Below, one piece after another: positions 15,185-25,048 of a DNA stretch of 64,000 bases. A model generated the notes under the pieces. The model was not told the origin of the DNA and did not search any database. It saw only the letters and a list, made by a program, of their open reading frames with translations. The DNA lies in the NCBI RefSeq assembly GCF_004027225.2, contig NC_044277.2:29898995-29962994 (forward strand). Reading direction: 5' to 3'. Source of the stretch: Strigops habroptila. Lineage: Eukaryota > Chordata > Aves > Psittaciformes > Psittacidae. Made by a program: the position numbers and the translations under genes. How positions within the stretch are numbered: the first letter of the stretch is position 1; the number at the start of each line of letters is the position of its first letter.

Positions 15185-15255
15185 GAGGGATGTTTTCAGG
15201 CAATATTTGGCAGAAGGAAACGAGAGGGATGTTTTCAGGCAATATTTGGCAGAAG
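15185..15255. repeat. Two-copy 39-bp tandem duplication
   Basis: The unit starting gagggatgttttcaggcaat occurs at 15185 and again at 15224, identical for about 32 bases. It is followed by a GA-rich and A-rich stretch. It is probably a recent local slippage duplication. Confidence 0.9.
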
Positions 15256-16380
15256 AGGGAAATGAAAATAATAATTAAAAAAAAAAAAAAGAGGGACAAC
15301 TTAAGACACATCTAAGAACTAGATCATGTAGCTATTAGTGAGGCAAAATCCCTGTCCACATTAAAGATCTGAGCCATCCGTCACATCCAGCCTGGCACAC
15401 AGCAAGGACAGGTGCGTGCTCTTGTCTGGAGCTGTGTTGATATCGATCGCTGTGCCTTGCCCAAACAGAATGGTAGTGATGTGAAATTACTACTAAAGTC
15501 AACTTGCTCAAAGCTGAATGGGCAGGAAACACCCTCGCTCGACCTGTCAGAATACTTCTGGAGATAATCTGGAGAATTTTTTTTCCCAAAGGAAAACTAA
15601 CAAGACATGAACATCCAATCCAAAGCAGAGTCTAGTCCAGAGACAAGTGAAGAGGGCCAAGTACCTGAATGAAGTGGCACAGTTCCAGTACAAAGAAAAA
15701 GAAGGAAACCATCTTGAGCAGTCAGTTGGCATCCTGAACCAAATCCATATATTTGCTCTTTGATATACACACCCATTTCTTCCCCACACTTAGAAGAGCA
15801 CCTCTATGAGAAGGGAGAGAGGTTATGGAATCAGCTCTCCGCTCACGTGCAGAAGCAAAAGTGATGTCAAAGTCAAAACTCAAAAAGTATGTTGGGCGGG
15901 AGATGTGAAGGGGATGCTGCAAACTCGTTTCATTCTCTATTTTATTCCAAGCCTTTTCAACTGCACCAAAGCATCAGGTTTTGCATTCTGAATTTACCTA
16001 GAAAACCACAGCTCTGTCTTTTAGAATATGACCTTCTACACTAAAACACCTTCCTGGGCTATTCACTGTCTTTTCTTAATCCTTTCACATTTCTCAGGAT
16101 GATCTTTTAGGGGGTGAGGGGCAAAGTCTGCAGAAAAACGTCCACCTTGCACTGGTGACCTCATGCCAGCAGCCCGGGGAAACCCTCCACCTGAGCGGGG
16201 GCCCTCCTGGCAGCCCCAGCTCCCCCTGCCCACCCAGGAACAGCTGAGAGAGCGACAGGGTGCTCAGACACCAAGTGTCTCTCCTCCGCAACAGCGGCTC
16301 CACAGCACGGCTGTGTTGGGTGGTTTCTTATTTGTGTTTTGTGGTGGTTTTTTTAATTGCGTTTTTTTTTTCAGGATTTG
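15256..16380. other. Distal upstream region of IL7
   Basis: Intergenic sequence that becomes more GC-rich toward the CpG island. No exon or repeat was recognised. It may hold regulatory sites for IL7, but none stands out as clearly as those inside the island. Confidence 0.45.
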
Positions 16381-16753
16381 CTCCCCGCGGATGAGCGGCT
16401 CTTTCCACGCGCACTGCCAAGGTCCATCCTTCCCTCCCTGGCCGCGCACACGGCACTGGGCGTGTAGCCGGAGCTCTATGTAACCCCCGCCGGCGCGGCA
16501 CGGCCCCGCCACAACCGCAGCCACTCCGCGCCGCCCGCGGGGATCCCGTCGGCACCCGCCGCTGTCGCCCTCCTCCGGGCGCGCCCCGGCCCCGCTCCCG
16601 GTCCTCTCCACCTGGCCCGGGACGCTCGCCGACCTTCCCCCGTGGCGGACGGGGATGCCTCTTCCTCCGGCGGCTGGGCACCCGCCCGCCGCGCCGCGCT
16701 GAGGCGGCGGACCCGCCGCCCCGTCGGGGAGCACCGCGACTGCCGGCGGAGCA

Positions 16754-16765
16754 GAAAGTGAAAGT
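16754..16765 (+). promoter_or_regulatory. ISRE / IRF binding site (GAAAGTGAAAGT)
   Basis: A perfect GAAANNGAAA interferon-stimulated response element about 245 bp upstream of the IL7 start codon, inside the CpG island. Mammalian IL7 promoters are reported to be controlled through an ISRE by IRF1/IRF2 and interferon-gamma, so the site makes sense here. That it works in this species is inference. Confidence 0.7.
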
Positions 16766-16937
16766 ACCTGCCGGCGGCGGAAGCCCCATGGGACTAGCAC
16801 AGCCCGGCCGTCCCGCAGCCGCCTCTGACAGAGCCGCGCCCCCCCCCGGCAAGCGGGCGGCGGGGTCCGCCGAGCCCCGCCCGGCCGCCGCGGCTCCTCT
16901 CGCCCCCTTGCGCGTTGCCCCGCGGGCCGCAGGCACC

Positions 16938-16964
16938 ATGGGCGAGGCGGTGCCGCCACCATGA
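16938..16964 (+). other. Upstream ORF 1 of IL7 mRNA (8 codons)
   Basis: ATG at 16938 in good context (caccATGG) opens an eight-codon ORF ending in TGA at 16962-16964. That stop overlaps the next upstream ATG as ATGA. An in-frame ATG further up at 16788 would make the same ORF 58 codons long if transcription starts before it. Use depends on the unmapped transcription start. Upstream ATGs are known to restrain translation of mammalian IL7 mRNA. Confidence 0.55.
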
Positions 16965-17019
16965 CCGCGGAGCCACCGGCGCAGCTCCCTGGCACCCCCC
17001 CCGCGGACCATGTTCCATG
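16961..17019 (+). other. Upstream ORF 2 overlapping the IL7 start codon (exon-1 part)
   Basis: ATG at 16961 sits in a near-ideal Kozak context, GCCGCCACCATGA. Its frame runs across the IL7 ATG (17010-17012) in a different frame, crosses the exon 1/2 junction and, in the predicted spliced mRNA, stops at TAG 20065-20067 after 22 codons. Because it overlaps the IL7 ATG out of frame, ribosomes that use it should miss IL7 unless they scan past it or re-initiate. The ORF is read directly; the effect on translation is inference. Confidence 0.6.
17010..17019 (+). CDS. IL7: IL7 coding exon 1 (gene-level annotation)
   Basis: This exon encodes the first three residues plus one base (ATGTTCCATG) before a consensus donor, GTAAGG. 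The gene encodes interleukin-7, a secreted short-chain four-helix cytokine that signals through IL7R and the common gamma chain to support lymphocyte development and survival. Joining the five exons at their GT/AG sites keeps one frame throughout and gives 181 codons, close to the 177 of the human protein. The N-terminus MFHAFFRSIFRVLPLLLVL is a signal peptide that clearly resembles the mammalian one, with cleavage probably near residues 23-26. The intron phases seen are 1, 0, 0, 0. Sequons occur at N31, N53, N77 and N164. The start is fixed by homology of the signal peptide and by an A at -3, despite stronger ATG contexts upstream. Confidence 0.9.
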
Positions 17020-17253
17020 GTAAGGAGCGCGCACCGCACCGCACTGCGCCCCAGCGCGCCGCTCCGCGGGCATCGGGCAGAGCCGCGGGGCACCCGTTCC
17101 ACCTGCGCCCGGGCTGGGATGGGATTCGCCGCGCCGCTCCGCGCCCTCGGCCGCGCCGTCTCCTTACCGTCTCCGCTCTGACGACCCCGCCGCCTCGCCT
17201 GCTGTGCCGGCGCGATGCCGCCTGGTGCCCTTTTAAACCCGCGGTGACGGCCG

Positions 17254-17264
17254 GGGAAATTCCC
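17254..17264 (+). promoter_or_regulatory. NF-kappaB site (GGGAAATTCCC)
   Basis: A perfect palindromic kappaB consensus 234 bp into IL7 intron 1, still inside the CpG island. It lies about 40 bp from two IRF-like motifs, an arrangement common in cytokine gene control regions. Binding is not shown by sequence alone. Confidence 0.6.
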
Positions 17265-17283
17265 AGTTTTGCTTTTTTTATCT

Positions 17284-17315
17284 TTTCCGTTTTCCACTTA
17301 GAATGAAAGTAAAAG
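17284..17315 (+). promoter_or_regulatory. Paired IRF-like motifs next to the kappaB site
   Basis: GAAAGTAAAAG at 17305-17315 is one mismatch from an ISRE. TTTTCCGTTTTCC at 17284-17296 reads GGAAAACGGAAAA on the minus strand, an IRF/ETS-like element. Both follow the kappaB site closely. Either one alone would be weak; the clustering is the evidence. Confidence 0.4.
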
Positions 17316-20057
17316 CGCCCGGTTCCCATCCCGCCCGCTGGCGGGAAGCGGGGCCTGGGAGTGGCGGAGGCAGCGGGACGCTGCGGAACGGGCGAGCGGC
17401 GGGGGAAGCATTGCTTTGCTCCGCGCCGCGCTGCTCACTGCGGCCACCTGCGCATCCGGCTCAGGTACCGCGCAGCGCCGGGGATGCCTCGCCCTGGGGC
17501 CGGCGGAGCCCCGTGTTCTCGCCCGGCGGGAGCGACACCTTCACACGGATTCAGCGGGGCGGAGGGAGGGCAACTGGGTGTTAACCGCGCCCCGCGGGAC
17601 GGCGGGCTGCGGAGCGGGGCGCAGCGCAGCAGGGCCGGGCGGCAGGAGCAGCGGGAGGTTGGGAGCGGGGTGGAAGCGATCCCGCAACTGGCGGCGGCCG
17701 GGAGCGCGCCTCGCGTGCGCCTGGAGCGCTGCTTCAGGCTCCCTGCACGGGAGGGTGGGGGTTAATCAAAAACCCCAAAGGGGCTTTTTTCTTTCTGGAA
17801 ATACTGGAATACTGACTATAACTGGCTCTCCTGGGAGAACTTTTGGGGTTTTCCAGATATGGCTTACGAGTATTCAGGAGTTTACTGAAAGGATTGGGTA
17901 TTACCAGCAGTGCACACGCTTTTTTTTTGAAGTGCTGGTCGTATGGAGCATTATCAATTCCACCTCTTTTGACTATACCCAGCTTTGAGAAAATCCCTTT
18001 CAATTTTCAGTTGAAAGCTCCTGGAACTTTTTATGACACTCATCTAACGGGTTCTAGAGGACTCGTTTAGGAACAGGTTTCATCATGACACTGCGATGCA
18101 TCAAGGGAATTGAAGGAGTGTGCAACATCTCTTTCAGAATTACCTACTTTGATTCTGTATTTTCCTAACTTAAAAAAGTTTCACCATCTGTACAATTCAG
18201 AGAAAGCAAAAATAAAGGAACAGAAGTGACTTTGCAGTTTTCACCTATTATCTCCACTTGTTGCTGGGCAGTCCGAGTTTGAAGTGATGGAGTCTGTTAG
18301 ATTGATTTAAATTTAGAAAATTGTTGTTTGTGCCTTTTCAAGAGTGTTTTTGAAGCGGCAAATCCAAGTTGCTTATATCACTGTTCTTTAGAAACAAGCA
18401 CTGCTGTTCTTTTTTTTTTGCACTGAGATCGAGAGGTGCAATGGCGTACTGGGAAAATGTTGTCCTGTAATTGAGTTCTTGCATTTTTTTGTAAACTTCT
18501 TTTAAAATATGAAATCTCAGTCCTACAAACTGATAATTTGCTCAACACAGATATAGTTAGCATGGAGATTTACAAAGGTAAAGCTCTGTGGAAGCCAGGT
18601 TCTTGGAGCTTGAAGATCATCACAAATATGCCTTACCTAACTTTTGTATTTACTACATGTAGGATCTATTTAGGATCCATTTAGCTCCTCAGGTTAGATT
18701 TTTTGAGATATTAATAGACCTTGGTTGATCAGTATATGAAAAGTTTTGAAAATTTTGGCCATCAGATTTCCCATTTGGCTGGCAGCTTGCCACAAGAATA
18801 ATTTTGGAATTCGTCTTGTACAAGTAGAAATTTTCCAGTCCAGTTTCTAGGACAGAGGTGTGCATCCCAGCATGCTCACAAGTGATCTAGTAGGGGAAAA
18901 AAAGGTTTTTGTAGTCAGGAAAGGCAGTAAAGATTCTGCTTTGAAGCAGCAGTGTGCAGTGGGAGCCAGCTGGGCTGGGCTATGAGGGACCATGTTCCTC
19001 TGCCACGCTGCTCAATCAGTAAAGATCGTGGTCAAGTTTCATTGCTTTCTTCTTAGTTACTCAAGGTTTCTCTCTGAGGTTGGGATTTACCACTGATGCC
19101 CAAGTCCAGAGATGCCCATTTCTGAGTACTGGACTTGTGGTACCCAATGCTCCCATCCTCACCAGAGAGGAAGGAAGGTAGCAGCTAGGGCATCCCTTCT
19201 GCATTTTCTGGCTGCAACCCCACAGTTACTCTGTATGGAGTTGTTCTTACTGAGTAGCAGAGATGGGTAGAAAGAGCTCATACTAGCCCAGGAACCTGCT
19301 GTGATGATCTTACTAATTGTCGTGGTTTAAGCAATGAAAGTTGACCACAATCTTTATTGATTGAGCACACAGCAGCATTAGGCCAATCACCTGCAGCCTT
19401 CAGTTACCCTGTCAGGCCCTTCAGGGTCTTTTGATGTTGGGTCTTTTTTCTCTGCCCATCCTTACAGAACTCATATTTTCCTGAATATCATGCAAGGACA
19501 GAAGTCTAGGGATCCAAGCAAAGTGAGATGGTCCACTGAAGGGAGAAACAAAGTGGAGGCCAGTGGGATTTAAACACACTTTTGATGTAAAGACATGTGG
19601 ATGGGCATTTATAAGTGTTTGTCATATGAAAAATACACAGTTGGGATGCGATTCAGCTGAAGATTAAGACACTGGAATGTCTACACCTATTTGACTAAGA
19701 CATTTAGTTGTTCACATATGTGCTAGGTAGTTATGGTCCAATTATGGTCAATGGAGAAATGCCAACAGCACTTGCAGTGAAGCCTGAAGATGAATTCAGC
19801 CCAAGCAGACAGCAAGTAGCTGGTCAGTTCAATAGCAGTAGGGCTCTTAATCATGCTGGCTAAATCATCCTTGCGTATGAGGGAGTTTAGACGCACAAAT
19901 AGTGTGCTAATCTGGAGCTGAATTCTTCCCTCTAGGTGCAAGTCATTTGGTTGCACAAAGATCCCTTTTAAACCATTTTAACGGATTATACATCCTATTT
20001 GTCAATACAAAATGCATTTAATTTAATATGTACTGAACTGCTCTTGTTATAATCCAG

Positions 20058-20200
20058 CCTTTTTTAGATCTATCTTTCGGGTTCTGCCACTGCTCCTTGT
20101 TCTGTCTCCAGCGAATTCATCTAGTTGTCCAATGGGAAATAGAACAACTGAAATCCGTGTGAAGTATGAGAATATACTAAGCCATGACATCGATGAGCTG
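20058..20200 (+). CDS. IL7: IL7 coding exon 2
   Basis: Encodes residues 4-51: the rest of the signal peptide, the first mature cysteine (C27), a sequon at N31 and the start of helix A, ending in DIDEL. The acceptor must be the CAG at 20055-20057 for the frame to join exon 1. A second, more pyrimidine-rich AG lies 10 bases downstream (ttttttag, ending 20067), and its use would shift the frame. The donor is GTAGGT. Exon end phase is 0. Confidence 0.9.
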
Positions 20201-21500
20201 GTAGGTAATAGCTCTTGGGCTTTCAAAAAGTGTTGATTATTTTTAGATGCTAACAAATAATAATAATAAAAGAGCTGTAATGTTAACATACAATAAAAGA
20301 CCAGTTTAAGATGACACATTATCACATTATGGAATGCTGGTGGGTATGACAATTCACTCTTTTTAAAATCTCTGAATCTTGTGGATGCTGCATGTCTGCA
20401 TGTGATACAGGTATTTCTGCCTGTGCATCATGTAGTTAGACACATGTACAACTTGGCCCTAACTAGTCTAATATATTACATTTAAAAGTACTCTTTTCTG
20501 AAGTAATTTCATTGCTATCTCTGTTTATATGTTCTTATCAAAAGGAGAAAGCATTACACAACCTGTAATTTGTTCTGCGAATCGTAGACTGCTTGACTGA
20601 AGTTTTATGGTATACATTGAATAAAAATGCACAGAGGCACAAAATTCATGCAACAATAAAAGTTTATTTGTATTTTATCTATTAATGTATCATGTTGAGT
20701 CAACAAAGAATCAACTTTTCTAGATGGCAGCAGAGAAAATTTACTTTTTCAGTTGTAAATCTCTAGCTTTATCAGCCACATTTATTACAGCTTTGAAAAC
20801 AGTATCATAACAGTTTACCAATGCACGCCCAAAACCTACCTTCCAACTCTTCATCATGAATTACTAACAACTAAATTAACCTGCCAAGAACACTTTAATG
20901 GGAGAAAGCACTTTCTGCAGTTGGATTAGCAGAGTCATTTTCTACAAAAATGGGATTTTTCTAGCAGTTTGTCACTTAAATGAGAACTCATCATTCTCTT
21001 GCAGTCCTAAATCAAGACCTATTTGCATGAAATACAAGTGATACACAGTGATTTTCCAGAGAAATCAGGAGCCATTGTATTTCTTCACACTTAAGATCTA
21101 CCACCATCCTTCAGAGCATTGTGCCAGTGGTTTCCAACCTTTCTCTACCAAAACACATCAGCTCTTCATCTGGAAACGAAATACCTTTAGGGTCAGGGAG
21201 CGATCATTTAATCTTCAAAAACATTCTGTTCACTTTGTTGAGATTATGAAGAAAGAAATGTACTTCTCCATAGATAATCGACCTTATCCTGAACAGGGCA
21301 CCAAAGTTGGGGAAAATATTTATGGCCATATTAGAAAAGATAAGTATCCCCTTTAGTTTGTTATCTTATTTCTGACAAAGGCTGCCCAGCTGCAGGATGA
21401 AGCTTGATGTGCTCAGTACCCCAGGGTGCCATCAAGGATTTGAATAGAGCAATGTCATTCTTCCAGATGCCTTTTGATTATCTGGTTTTAATTGTAATAA

Positions 21501-22016
21501 ATCACAGAATCACAGAATACCAGGTTGGTAGTGACCTCAAAAATCATCTGGTCCAACCTTTGTAGGCAAAGCATGACCTAGACTGGATGCCGCAGCACCC
21601 TGTCCAGCCGAATCTTAAAAGCGCCCAGTGTTGAGGAATCCACCATGTCCCTGGGGAGATTATTCCAATGGCTGATTGTTCTCATTGTGAAAAATTCTCC
21701 TCTTTTGTTGGAGTCTCCCCAGGAATAACTTGTGTCCAGTACTCCTCATCTTTTCCATGTGACTCCTTGTAGAAAGGGAATAGGGAATCTCCATCTTTGT
21801 AGCCACCCTTAAAACACTGGAACATGGTGATAATGTCTTCCCTGAGCCATTTTTTCTCTAAGCTGAACAAGCCCAAGCTCTCTCAGCCTTTCCTCACATG
21901 GCAGGCTTTCCAGTTCTTTGACCATTTTGTGGCCCTTCTCTGGACCCTCTCCAGCCTGTCCACATCTTTTTTTGTATACAGGGACCAAAATTGAACACAA
22001 TATTCCAGGTGAGGAT
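21501..22016 (-). mobile_element. CR1 LINE 3' fragment, minus strand
   Basis: The plus strand begins atcacagaatcacagaata, the reverse of the short ATTCTGTG repeats that end CR1 elements. On the minus strand, broken ORFs read the C-terminal CR1 blocks resembling LRELGL and LFSLEKK. The copy is truncated at its 5' end, as is usual for CR1, and its frames are disrupted. Confidence 0.85.
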
Positions 22017-23344
22017 TTTTAGGAGATAGAGTTTTTTAGGAGACTGTATGAGAGATAAAATGGTTATCCAATTAATTAATTAAATAAATAAATAATCAAA
22101 AAAACAAACTGTAATTAATTCATGTTTGTGAAAGATAATGGGAATGTAATGAGCTCTGAAGATTTTACTTCACAGAACAGGCATGCACAAACACCTACTG
22201 TGCCAGTTTCTTCATTTTCCCTTCTTTATTTTTTCCCAGTTTAAGTGAGATTCATTCCTCCTCTCTGTAAAACCAGTGTATAGTCTTGTCACTATAACTT
22301 AACAGCAGACATTATGGGCAGTTCTGTTCGGGTGATAGCAACTGCCCACCAGGCACTTTGCTGCAATTACAGAGCCAAACTCAGGAACCTTCAGCCCCTC
22401 AGCCTGATGTTTGGAGGCAGCTATGGAGATGACTAGTGGGTTATATACTAGGCCTCCATAAATTGATTTGATTTTCACTAAAGCCTTTTTTGAGGCCAGG
22501 ATTTCCCTTTGGTTGTTTTAGTCACAGCCAATGAACTTCCTTCCAAAATGGTTACTGTGTGTTACATTAAAGATGATCTGACGGAGTCAGTGAGAATGAG
22601 CAAATCCCTTAGCGGTGAGCGAATGAAGCCACAGATATGCAGGGTTTAGGGTGATTATTTGTTTATTTATTTGATTGTTTCTAAATCTTGATGCTGTGTG
22701 ACTGCATCAAACCTTCGTTCTGTTGTGGTACAAGCAGAGATGTGCATTATCTCCCATATTTTTATTTTTTTCACTGAATATTTGACTCCCTTAATTCTTG
22801 ATTTTGAAAACACTTCAAGGATGAAGTTCTATTCATCTTGGGCGAACTTCTGAAATACAGGTGACATATTACCTGAAAAACCTGCAGAAAATCTTTAAGA
22901 ACTAAGCTGTCTAATGTGTGTCTAATGCATGCCTAAGTGAGGAGGTCTAACACAATATCGTCATGAGCTGCTTGTTTTAAAGCCCTTCTGATTGTATTAG
23001 GTTATCTGGAGGCTGAAGAAGAAAGCAAAGGAATTTTGTTGAGTTCAGTTGTCATCTTGATGACAAGTGTGAAAGTAGAATTAAAAAGCCACAGAGAATA
23101 AACCATTGATAAAAGACTGTGGTCACACAAAGGGAACAAGTGATATTGCTTAGGATGTTTTCTGTTAGTGCATATGCCAAGTGCGTGCTACAATCTGTTT
23201 AGATGCCTGGGGCATGAATTTATTGAGACAAACATTGACAAATATTGTATTTGATGTCTGTGTAAGATTTAAATATTCTTGTATGTTTTAAAATTCCAAA
23301 GAACCAAGTAATCTGATAGAATGTTAAGGTTTAAAATGAATAGA

Positions 23345-23855
23345 TTTGCATCCAGTTCTGGACTCCCCAGTATGAGAGAAATAGAGAGCTACTGGAGATA
23401 GTCCAGCAAAAGGCCATGGAGATGATTAAGGGACTGGAGCATCTGTCCAATAAAGAAAAGCTGAGAGAGCTGGGACCGTTCAGCCTGGAGAAGAGAAGAC
23501 TTGGGGATCTTTATCAATGTCTATAAATCCACGCAGGGAGGGGGAAAAGAGGACAAAGCTAGGTTTTTCTCAGTGGTGCCCAGTGACATGACCAGCGGTA
23601 ATGGGCAATGGGCACACACTGAAACACAGGATGTTCCCTCTGAACACCGGGAAACAGTTTTTCACTGTGAGGGTGGCCGAACACTGGCATAGGTTGCCCA
23701 GGGAGGTTGTGGAGTCTCCAACCCTGGAGATATTCCAAAGCCATCTGGACATGGTCCTGGGCAACTGGCTTTTGGTGACCCTGTTTGAGCAGGGGAGTTG
23801 AACCAGATGACCTCCAGAGGTCCCTTCCCACCTCAACCATTCTGTGATTCTGTAT
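23345..23855 (+). mobile_element. CR1 LINE 3' fragment, plus strand
   Basis: A 5'-truncated CR1 piece in the sense direction of IL7, ending in the typical attctgtgattctgta. It covers much the same 3' portion of the element as the fragment at 21501-22016 but in the opposite orientation. Frames are broken. The 5' boundary is approximate. Confidence 0.85.
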
Positions 23856-24056
23856 GGATTAGTAAATACCTGTAGAAATTGAAGCTGAATTAGAGTTTTC
23901 TTTGCCTGCTTGCAAAGGAAAAGCTCAGAGTTGTACACTAATCCCTGAGGAGACGCTGAAAAACAATTTAGTGTTTACATCACCAGCTCTTAGTGAGAAA
24001 CTTGGCTCCCTTGATGAAAAGTACCTCCATGTTTAAACATATATGATATTTTACAG

Positions 24057-24143
24057 GTAAATATGTCTGCAGAGTATCGTGACAGGTGCTGCAAGAATAA
24101 AAAACATGAAAATACCAAAGTGTTTTTCTGCAATGATACTCAG
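24057..24143 (+). CDS. IL7: IL7 coding exon 3
   Basis: 29 codons (residues 52-80) between acceptor TTTTACAG and donor GTAAAA, phase 0 at both ends. It encodes a Cys-Cys pair (C62, C63), C76 and sequons at N53 and N77. The position of the cysteine before the exon end matches the HICDANK region of human IL7. Overall identity to mammals is low, as expected for a cytokine. Confidence 0.88.
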
Positions 24144-24895
24144 GTAAAATTTAACTTCTCAAAATTTACTTTAGACCATACAAACACAAGTGGGTTCTTT
24201 GTACAGTCCAGTCCCTGAAAACTATATTGTGATAGAGGGTAATGCTACCTCTTAATAGTCAAATCATGATATTTTTTTGAATTCAGAATCATACAATTTG
24301 TCAAATAAAATGATACTTTAAAAATCAAAATATTAAGCAATTCCATATACAAGAAATGCTTTTTCCCCCTACTATAAAGATTATTTTCTATTTTTAATCC
24401 AAAATAGTGCAGAAAACTTATTTTCTTATTTTATTTTGCCAATGGAAGTAAACATAAAAATTTCCCAACATCTGTTTTCATTTTTCTACAGAAGTTCATA
24501 TTAGCTAAGCGTTTCAGTTCAGATCTGAAAGCCTTGCTAGTAATAGTTTGGGCAGATCTCAAATGACAGAAAACACAATTGGCAGCTTTTGCTGCAAATT
24601 TTATCATGACTTGATAAAACAACTGACTCTCAAAATAATTCACTGCTTTTCTAACTGCATCGGCTGATTTCCTTATGCTATTATTATTACTACTACAAAT
24701 TGATACTTTAAATATTAGGAAGAGGTGGCAGGTAGGTCAGATTAGTCATGTGTTTTATTGGAAAAGATTTGCAATATGAAAGCAAAAGAAACTAATGACA
24801 ACTAATGGAGCTTTTTTAAAAAAGACAGATCAACATTATAAAGAATTAATGGTGCACAGACTTTCCAGGACATATCTTTTTTGCTCTCTTTACAG
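24144..24895 (+). other. IL7: IL7 intron 3
   Basis: A 752-bp AT-rich intron, donor GTAAAA and acceptor CTTTACAG. No repeat or additional exon was recognised. Confidence 0.8.
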
Positions 24896-25048
24896 GAAAT
24901 AGAATCACTACAGAGTATGGCATGCAACATGCTCAGATTCTTTCACAAGCAAAAAATCAGCAAAGACTTTAGATGGAAAGCAGCATTAGTCTCATGTGGG
25001 ACATTACAGGTTCTACAGTGCAAATGTGAAAGACATAAAAAAGAAAAG
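24896..25048 (+). CDS. IL7: IL7 coding exon 4
   Basis: 51 codons (residues 81-131), from EIESLQ to a lysine-rich end KKEK, with consensus acceptor and donor (GTGAGT), phase 0 at both ends. It contains the conserved hydrophobic helix (MLRFF, compare KLRQFL in human) and cysteines at 90, 114, 122 and 124. The exon that encodes an 18-residue insertion after this point in human IL7 has no visible counterpart here. Confidence 0.88.

Larger units (their letters stand above)
16380..17730. promoter_or_regulatory. IL7: CpG-island promoter of IL7
   Basis: A sharply bounded, very GC-rich and CpG-dense block in otherwise AT-rich DNA. It surrounds the first coding exon of IL7 and extends about 700 bp into intron 1. 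I see no TATA box near the start codon, which suggests dispersed CpG-island initiation, so the transcription start cannot be fixed by eye. Long overlapping ORFs on both strands here are a by-product of the base composition. The island holds a perfect ISRE upstream of the ATG and a kappaB site plus IRF-like motifs downstream of it. Confidence 0.85.
17020..20057 (+). other. IL7: IL7 intron 1
   Basis: Donor GTAAGG, acceptor ATCCAG. The first 700 bp belong to the CpG island and contain the kappaB and IRF-like motifs annotated separately. The rest is AT-rich with no recognised repeat or internal exon. Confidence 0.8.
20201..24056 (+). other. IL7: IL7 intron 2
   Basis: 3.9 kb from donor GTAGGT to acceptor TTACAG. 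It contains two CR1 3'-end fragments in opposite orientations (annotated separately) and is otherwise AT-rich with no recognised feature. Confidence 0.8.

Noticed and set aside
16264-17329. Overlapping minus-strand ORFs of 167-333 codons over the IL7 promoter
   Set aside because: They are Arg/Gly/Ala/Pro-rich translations of a CpG island, where stop codons are rare in all frames. No domain, no splice structure.
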